Assembly (NCBI GenBank): GCA_041694515.1
Contig: JASMSZ010000035.1
Span: 12,075-76,074, forward strand
DNA: 64,000 nt
Direction: 5' to 3'
Source: Halanaerobium sp041694515
GTDB taxonomy: Bacteria > Bacillota > Halanaerobiia > Halanaerobiales > Halanaerobiaceae
The stretch's first letter is position 1, and every line of letters begins with the position of its first letter. The notes beneath the pieces are model-generated. The model was not told the origin of the DNA. It searched no databases and worked only from the letters and a program-made list of their open reading frames with translations. Made by a program: the position numbers and the translations under genes. Below are positions 61,229 to 64,000 of the stretch, piece after piece.

Positions 61229-62368
61229 TTGGAAGAAAAGGAACTTGAACTTGGTTCACTGCTTAAAAAGGCAAGAGAAGAAAAGGGATTAAGCCTTGAT
61301 GATATACAGGAAGAAACAAAAATCAGAAAAAAATATTTAGCAGCAATAGAAGAAAATAACTTCGATGTTTTGCCTGGAAAAGTGTATTTAAAAGTTTTTA
61401 TTAAGGGCTATGCCAGGGAAATTGGATTAAATTATCAGGATTTACTTGAAAAATACGAGGTTTTAAATATAAAGGAAGATAAAGAAAGTAATTTACAAAA
61501 AGATTATTTACATGGAACTAAAGTACCTACTGGCTCAAATAATAATGAACGCAAAAACCCTTTCAAAATCATCTTTATTATTTTATTAATTCTATTTTTG
61601 GGTGCAGCGGGTGTTTATACTTTTCAGTATTTTAACAATTCAGAGATTAGATTATTAAATCAGGAGAGCAGCGAAAAGAGTAATATAGAAGAATCACAAC
61701 TTTCAGAAATTGAAGAAAATGAGGTTATAGAAAACACTTCGGAAAATGAAGAAGCATCTCTAGAATCAGCAGGAACTGCATCAGATAATTTATTAAATAT
61801 TTCTGATAATGATTTAGACTCTTTTGATAGCGGGAGTAATAATCTACTCGATTCTCAGGAGCAAAAACAGATCAGCGAAATAATTATTTTGGAAGAATTT
61901 AATAATCAGCAGGAAACTATTGCTGAAGAAACTGCAGCTAATGAAGTTCAGGATTCTGATCAGACTGATTCTAAAGTAAGTGATGATAATATTCAGTCAG
62001 GGGATCAATCGACAGCTGAGACTGTTAATTCAGCAAATGAAGAAGAGATCGCAGCAAATGATGCTGAAGTATCGGAGAATCAAGAAGAAGTGGTTTTAGA
62101 TAATAATATAGAGATTTCTGCCAGTGATACTGTCTGGGTAACTGTGGATGTTGATGGAACAACTGCTTTTAGTGGGATTTTAGAAGCTGGAGATCAGCAG
62201 AACTTTGAGGTACAGAAAAGAATGTATATCAAAATTGGTAATGGAAGTGCTATAACAGCTGAAATAGATGGCGAAACTTATGGACCCTGGGCTGGAGATG
62301 GAGAGATAGCAGAAGTTGAATTTTTAAATAATGGTGAAGAAATTTTAATTAATAATCTTAGAGATTAG
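61229..62368 (+). CDS. rodZ: RodZ-like helix-turn-helix membrane protein
   Basis: 379-residue bitopic protein. The N-terminal HTH_25 domain is at about 7-75 (LGSLLKKAREEKGLSLDDIQ, then GKVYLKVFIKGYAREIGL). A basic stretch and one membrane helix lie near 112-132 (IIFIILLILFLGAAGVY). A long acidic linker rich in Glu, Asn and Ser (about 140-290) leads to a C-terminal DUF4115 domain (WVTVDVDGTTAFSGILEAGD). RodZ links MreB to the wall machinery. TTG 61229 is chosen because AAAGGGGG lies 8 bases upstream. It is isolated here and is flanked by the 117-bp inverted repeats. Confidence 0.88.
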   Translation: MEEKELELGSLLKKAREEKGLSLDDIQEETKIRKKYLAAIEENNFDVLPGKVYLKVFIKGYAREIGLNYQDLLEKYEVLNIKEDKESNLQKDYLHGTKVPTGSNNNERKNPFKIIFIILLILFLGAAGVYTFQYFNNSEIRLLNQESSEKSNIEESQLSEIEENEVIENTSENEEASLESAGTASDNLLNISDNDLDSFDSGSNNLLDSQEQKQISEIIILEEFNNQQETIAEETAANEVQDSDQTDSKVSDDNIQSGDQSTAETVNSANEEEIAANDAEVSENQEEVVLDNNIEISASDTVWVTVDVDGTTAFSGILEAGDQQNFEVQKRMYIKIGNGSAITAEIDGETYGPWAGDGEIAEVEFLNNGEEILINNLRD

Positions 62369-62419
62369 TTTATTAATTTCATGAATAATTTATTTGATAA
62401 TTAAAGATAATAATAAATA

Positions 62420-62536
62420 GAACAAAATGTCCTTCGGATAATCTGTAATATAGTAAGGTTAAATTTTGTTGATAGCGGAAATTATGAAACTATAAATATT
62501 ATCCACAACAAACCATCAGGTATAATTTCCTGGCTA
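62420..62536 (-). repeat. 117-bp terminator-adjacent repeat, right copy
   Basis: Inverted copy of 60851-60967, with 9 mismatches over 117 bases and sharp ends. The outer dyads (GGAAATTAT/ATAATTTCC and AACAAAAT/ATTTTGTT) are unchanged between copies, while the small CTGTATTACAG palindrome has one mismatch here. On the minus strand it starts right after the T-tract of the tRNA terminator at 62542-62568. Confidence 0.85.
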
Positions 62537-62568
62537 ATAAAAAAACACCCGTTAAAAACGGGTGTTTT
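62537..62568 (-). terminator. Terminator of the tRNA-Glu/tRNA-Tyr transcript
   Basis: AAAACACCCGT (62542-62552) pairs with ACGGGTGTTTT (62558-62568). On the minus strand it runs on into TTTTTTTATT, 13 bases after the tRNA-Tyr end. It may also stop plus-strand read-through from rodZ. Confidence 0.85.
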
Positions 62569-62580
62569 GAATATTCAATA

Positions 62581-62665
62581 TGGTGGAGGGGAAAGGATTT
62601 GAACCTTTGTAGGCAGCGCCGGCAGATTTACAGTCTGCTCCCTTTAACCACTCGGGCACCCCTCC
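62581..62665 (-). tRNA. tRNA-Tyr (GTA)
   Basis: 85 bases including an encoded CCA. The acceptor GGAGGGG pairs with CCCCTCC; the anticodon GTA is at 62629-62631; a long variable arm, the class II feature of bacterial tRNA-Tyr, is present. The T arm reads GGTTCAAATCC. It lies downstream of tRNA-Glu in one minus-strand unit. Confidence 0.95.
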
Positions 62666-62805
62666 ATATTGGAAGTGATAAGTTAGAGATTGGAAGTTGG
62701 ACAAAATGTAAAATAAAATATAATTTCCAAACCCTTTCTAACCAGTTTCATATTAAAATGTGGGAAAGCAGAGCTAGAATTAATCTTACTTCTTATTTCT
62801 TAAAA

Positions 62806-62881
62806 TGGTACCCTCAAGGGGATTCGAACCCCTGCCGCCAGGATGAAAACCTGGTGTCCTGGACCCCTAGACGATGAGGGC
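62806..62881 (-). tRNA. tRNA-Glu (TTC)
   Basis: 76 bases including an encoded CCA. The acceptor GCCCTCA pairs with TGAGGGT, with a G1-T72 wobble as in other Firmicute tRNA-Glu genes. The anticodon TTC is at 62845-62847 in a CCAGG/CCTGG stem, and the T arm is GGGGTTCGAATCCCC. The 140 bases between it and tRNA-Tyr hold no gene. Confidence 0.95.
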
Positions 62882-62906
62882 AAATATTTTTTTAAGCACA
62901 ATTAAT

Positions 62907-62935
62907 AGTATATATTAACAGCTGTTAATGGTCAA
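62907..62935 (-). promoter_or_regulatory. Promoter of tRNA-Glu/tRNA-Tyr with a palindromic spacer
   Basis: On the minus strand TTGACC (62935-62930), a 17-bp spacer and TATACT (62912-62907), 26 bases upstream of tRNA-Glu. The spacer at 62914-62929 is the perfect palindrome ATTAACAGCTGTTAAT. Confidence 0.75.
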
Positions 62936-62983
62936 TTTATTCTAATGATGATTATTCACTTTTAAAGTAAATTAAGTTTTAGA

Positions 62984-62992
62984 TGCTATAAT
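62984..62992 (+). promoter_or_regulatory. Extended -10 promoter of mnmM
   Basis: TGC directly before TATAAT at 62987-62992. The -35 region is poor. The gene starts 69 bases downstream. Confidence 0.45.
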
Positions 62993-63060
62993 TATTAGGT
63001 TATTTCTTAATCTTAATGCTTGAGTTGAATCTTAATTATTCCAGAAAAGAGTGATTATTT

Positions 63061-63630
63061 ATGCAAAAAGATTTTCTTAATGCGGTTGAGTTTTCACATT
63101 TATTATTAAAAGAAAATGTTGGAGCCGGTGACTTAGTTATTGATGCTACAGCTGGAAATGGTCATGATACCAAATATTTAGCAGAACTTGTAGGTGCTGA
63201 AGGTAAAGTTTTTTCTTTTGATATCCAGGAAAATGCTGTTAATAGGACAAGAGAACTATTAAAAATTAATGGGTTAGCTGAACGAGCTGAATTAGTTTTG
63301 GACAGTCATGCTAATATAGACCAATATTTAACTCAAAAAATATCAGCTGCAATTTTCAATCTGGGGTATTTACCAGGTGGTAATAAGGAAATTATTACTA
63401 AGAGTGAAAGCACTACTGCTGCTTTAAATAAATCAATAGAACTGCTCAAGAAAAATGGTGTTATTATCTTAGTTATATACAGCGGCCATTCTGGAGGAAA
63501 AGAAGAAAAAAAAGTACTTTTGGATTTTGCATCGGAATTAAATTATAAAAAGTTTAATGTGTTAAATTATGATTTTTTAAACCAGCCTGGACCACCACCT
63601 CAAGTGCTGGCCATTAAAAAAAGAATTTAG
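63061..63630 (+). CDS. mnmM: MnmM/YtqB-type SAM-dependent tRNA methyltransferase
   Basis: 189-residue class I methyltransferase matching Bacillus YtqB. VIDATAGNGHDTKYLAELVG near residues 26-45 is the SAM motif, SFDIQENAVNRTRELL near 57-72 the acidic ribose-binding loop, and AAIFNLGYLPGGNKEI near 98-113 and GHSGGKEEKKVLLDF near 140 are family features. YtqB is reported to add the last methyl of mnm5s2U34 in tRNA, so its position between tRNA genes fits. The ATG has AGAGTGA upstream, a weak site. Confidence 0.88.
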   Translation: MQKDFLNAVEFSHLLLKENVGAGDLVIDATAGNGHDTKYLAELVGAEGKVFSFDIQENAVNRTRELLKINGLAERAELVLDSHANIDQYLTQKISAAIFNLGYLPGGNKEIITKSESTTAALNKSIELLKKNGVIILVIYSGHSGGKEEKKVLLDFASELNYKKFNVLNYDFLNQPGPPPQVLAIKKRI

Positions 63631-63791
63631 AAACATAATGTTTTTTTATTAACAGGATTGAGATCAGTAATATTTAGAATATTTTCAATAAAATTCCTAT
63701 TAGCATTTGCTGTAAATCAGGGTATAGCAAAGTATTATTAAGAAAAATGGGATTAAACAGAGCTAAAGTAGAATAATTATAATAACAAGAC

Positions 63792-63820
63792 TTGACCTAA
63801 CTCTCTAACTCTATTATAAT
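63792..63820 (+). promoter_or_regulatory. Promoter of the tRNA-Trp/tRNA-Thr cluster
   Basis: TTGACC at 63792-63797, a 17-bp spacer and TATAAT at 63815-63820, 32 bases before tRNA-Trp. Confidence 0.8.
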
Positions 63821-63852
63821 AGTTATTGCTTGATTGAAAAAGGCTTCTTTTT

Positions 63853-63928
63853 AGGGGAGTAGCTCAACTGGCAGAGTAGTGGACTCCAAATCCATTGGCT
63901 GCAGGTTCAATTCCTGTCTCCCCTGCCA
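63853..63928 (+). tRNA. tRNA-Trp (CCA)
   Basis: 76 bases with an encoded CCA tail. The acceptor AGGGGAG pairs with CTCCCCT, the discriminator is G, and the anticodon CCA is at 63886-63888. The T arm is CAGGTTCAATTCCTG. It is the first gene of a plus-strand tRNA cluster. Confidence 0.95.
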
Positions 63929-63949
63929 TTTTATTTTAGTTTAATATAT

Positions 63950-64000
63950 GCTGATGTAGCTCAATTGGTAGAGCAGCTCACTTGTAATGAGCAGGTTACC
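63950..64000 (+). tRNA. tRNA-Thr (TGT), cut by the window end
   Basis: The 5' part only: acceptor start GCTGATG, D arm AGCTCAATTGGTAGAGC, and an anticodon loop with TGT at 63983-63985. The variable loop, T arm and 3' acceptor lie beyond the window. It follows tRNA-Trp by 21 bases and shares its promoter. Confidence 0.9.

Noticed and set aside
60851..62536. The inverted repeats as the ends of an insertion sequence
   Set aside because: The only gene between them is a rodZ-like cell-shape protein; there is no transposase, and no target duplication was seen at the outer ends.
62599..62877. A 92-codon plus-strand frame across the tRNA region
   Set aside because: It runs antisense through both tRNA-Tyr and tRNA-Glu, has no family resemblance and no ribosome site.
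63631..63791. Short hairpin AAACATAATGTTT plus T-run after mnmM as a terminator
   Set aside because: The arms leave too small a loop; only about four base pairs can form, so it is not supported.
1..64000. CRISPR arrays, prophage genes, rRNA genes or a toxin-antitoxin pair
   Set aside because: No regularly spaced direct repeats, integrases, phage structural genes or rRNA sequences were seen on either strand.

Overview
The window is AT-rich chromosomal DNA from a low-GC Firmicute. It carries a PolC-type replicase, RNase J, IspG/Dxr isoprenoid synthesis, YlbF and an MnmM-type methyltransferase. The gene order and protein style (acidic tails, very AT-rich codons) best fit the Halanaerobiales, probably Halanaerobium or a close relative. 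A periplasmic-type solute-binding protein without a lipobox fits that group's two-membrane envelope. The organism assignment is inference; no rRNA gene is present.

Region 1 (1-12836) is a forward housekeeping block: frr, a small unknown gene, uppS, cdsA, an AI-2E-family permease, dxr, rseP, ispG, proS and polC. It couples translation recycling, undecaprenyl and phospholipid precursor synthesis, the MEP pathway, envelope proteolysis and replication. A cluster of short palindromic repeats follows polC.

Region 2 (12930-22835) is the classic rimP-nusA-ylxR-infB-rbfA-nrnA-truB-ribF-rpsO-pnp translation and RNA-processing operon. It has a clear promoter and a hairpin in the leader. The usual L7Ae-like ylxQ gene is absent.

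Region 3 (22935-31892) holds nfo, a RadC-like/DinG fusion helicase, a SleB-like LysM hydrolase, a PdaB-like deacetylase, dut, and an aspartate-family set: thrB, an odd homoserine dehydrogenase-like gene and lysC. Region 4 (31893-44734) holds a stand-alone desulforedoxin, asnS, a secreted FAD protein, ogt, several peptidases (pepF, pepV, M18), an esterase, a PatB-type lyase, a BaiN-type flavoprotein and ylbF.

Region 5 (44838-55098) contains a glutaredoxin/AhpF-like fusion, an acylphosphatase, a nicotinamidase remnant, an RlmL-type methyltransferase, an EamA exporter, asd, rnjA, uppP and ftsK/spoIIIE. Region 6 (55102-60851) is a nucleoside-type ABC transporter operon (binding protein, double ATPase, two permeases) preceded by a HutC-type GntR regulator. 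Region 7 (60851-64000) has a rodZ-like gene bracketed by a 117-bp inverted repeat pair, two tRNA genes on the minus strand (Glu, Tyr), mnmM, and the start of a plus-strand tRNA cluster (Trp, Thr).

The most unusual item is the inverted repeat pair at 60851-60967 and 62420-62536. The copies match at 108 of 117 positions, each begins in the T-tract of a Rho-independent terminator, and both keep the same internal dyads. Other points of note are a hairpin between the ribosome binding site and start of pepV, a perfect 16-bp palindrome filling the spacer of the Glu/Tyr tRNA promoter, a RadC-like domain fused to a DinG helicase, and a homoserine dehydrogenase homologue without its nucleotide-binding glycine motif. 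No CRISPR array, transposase, integrase or prophage gene was seen.
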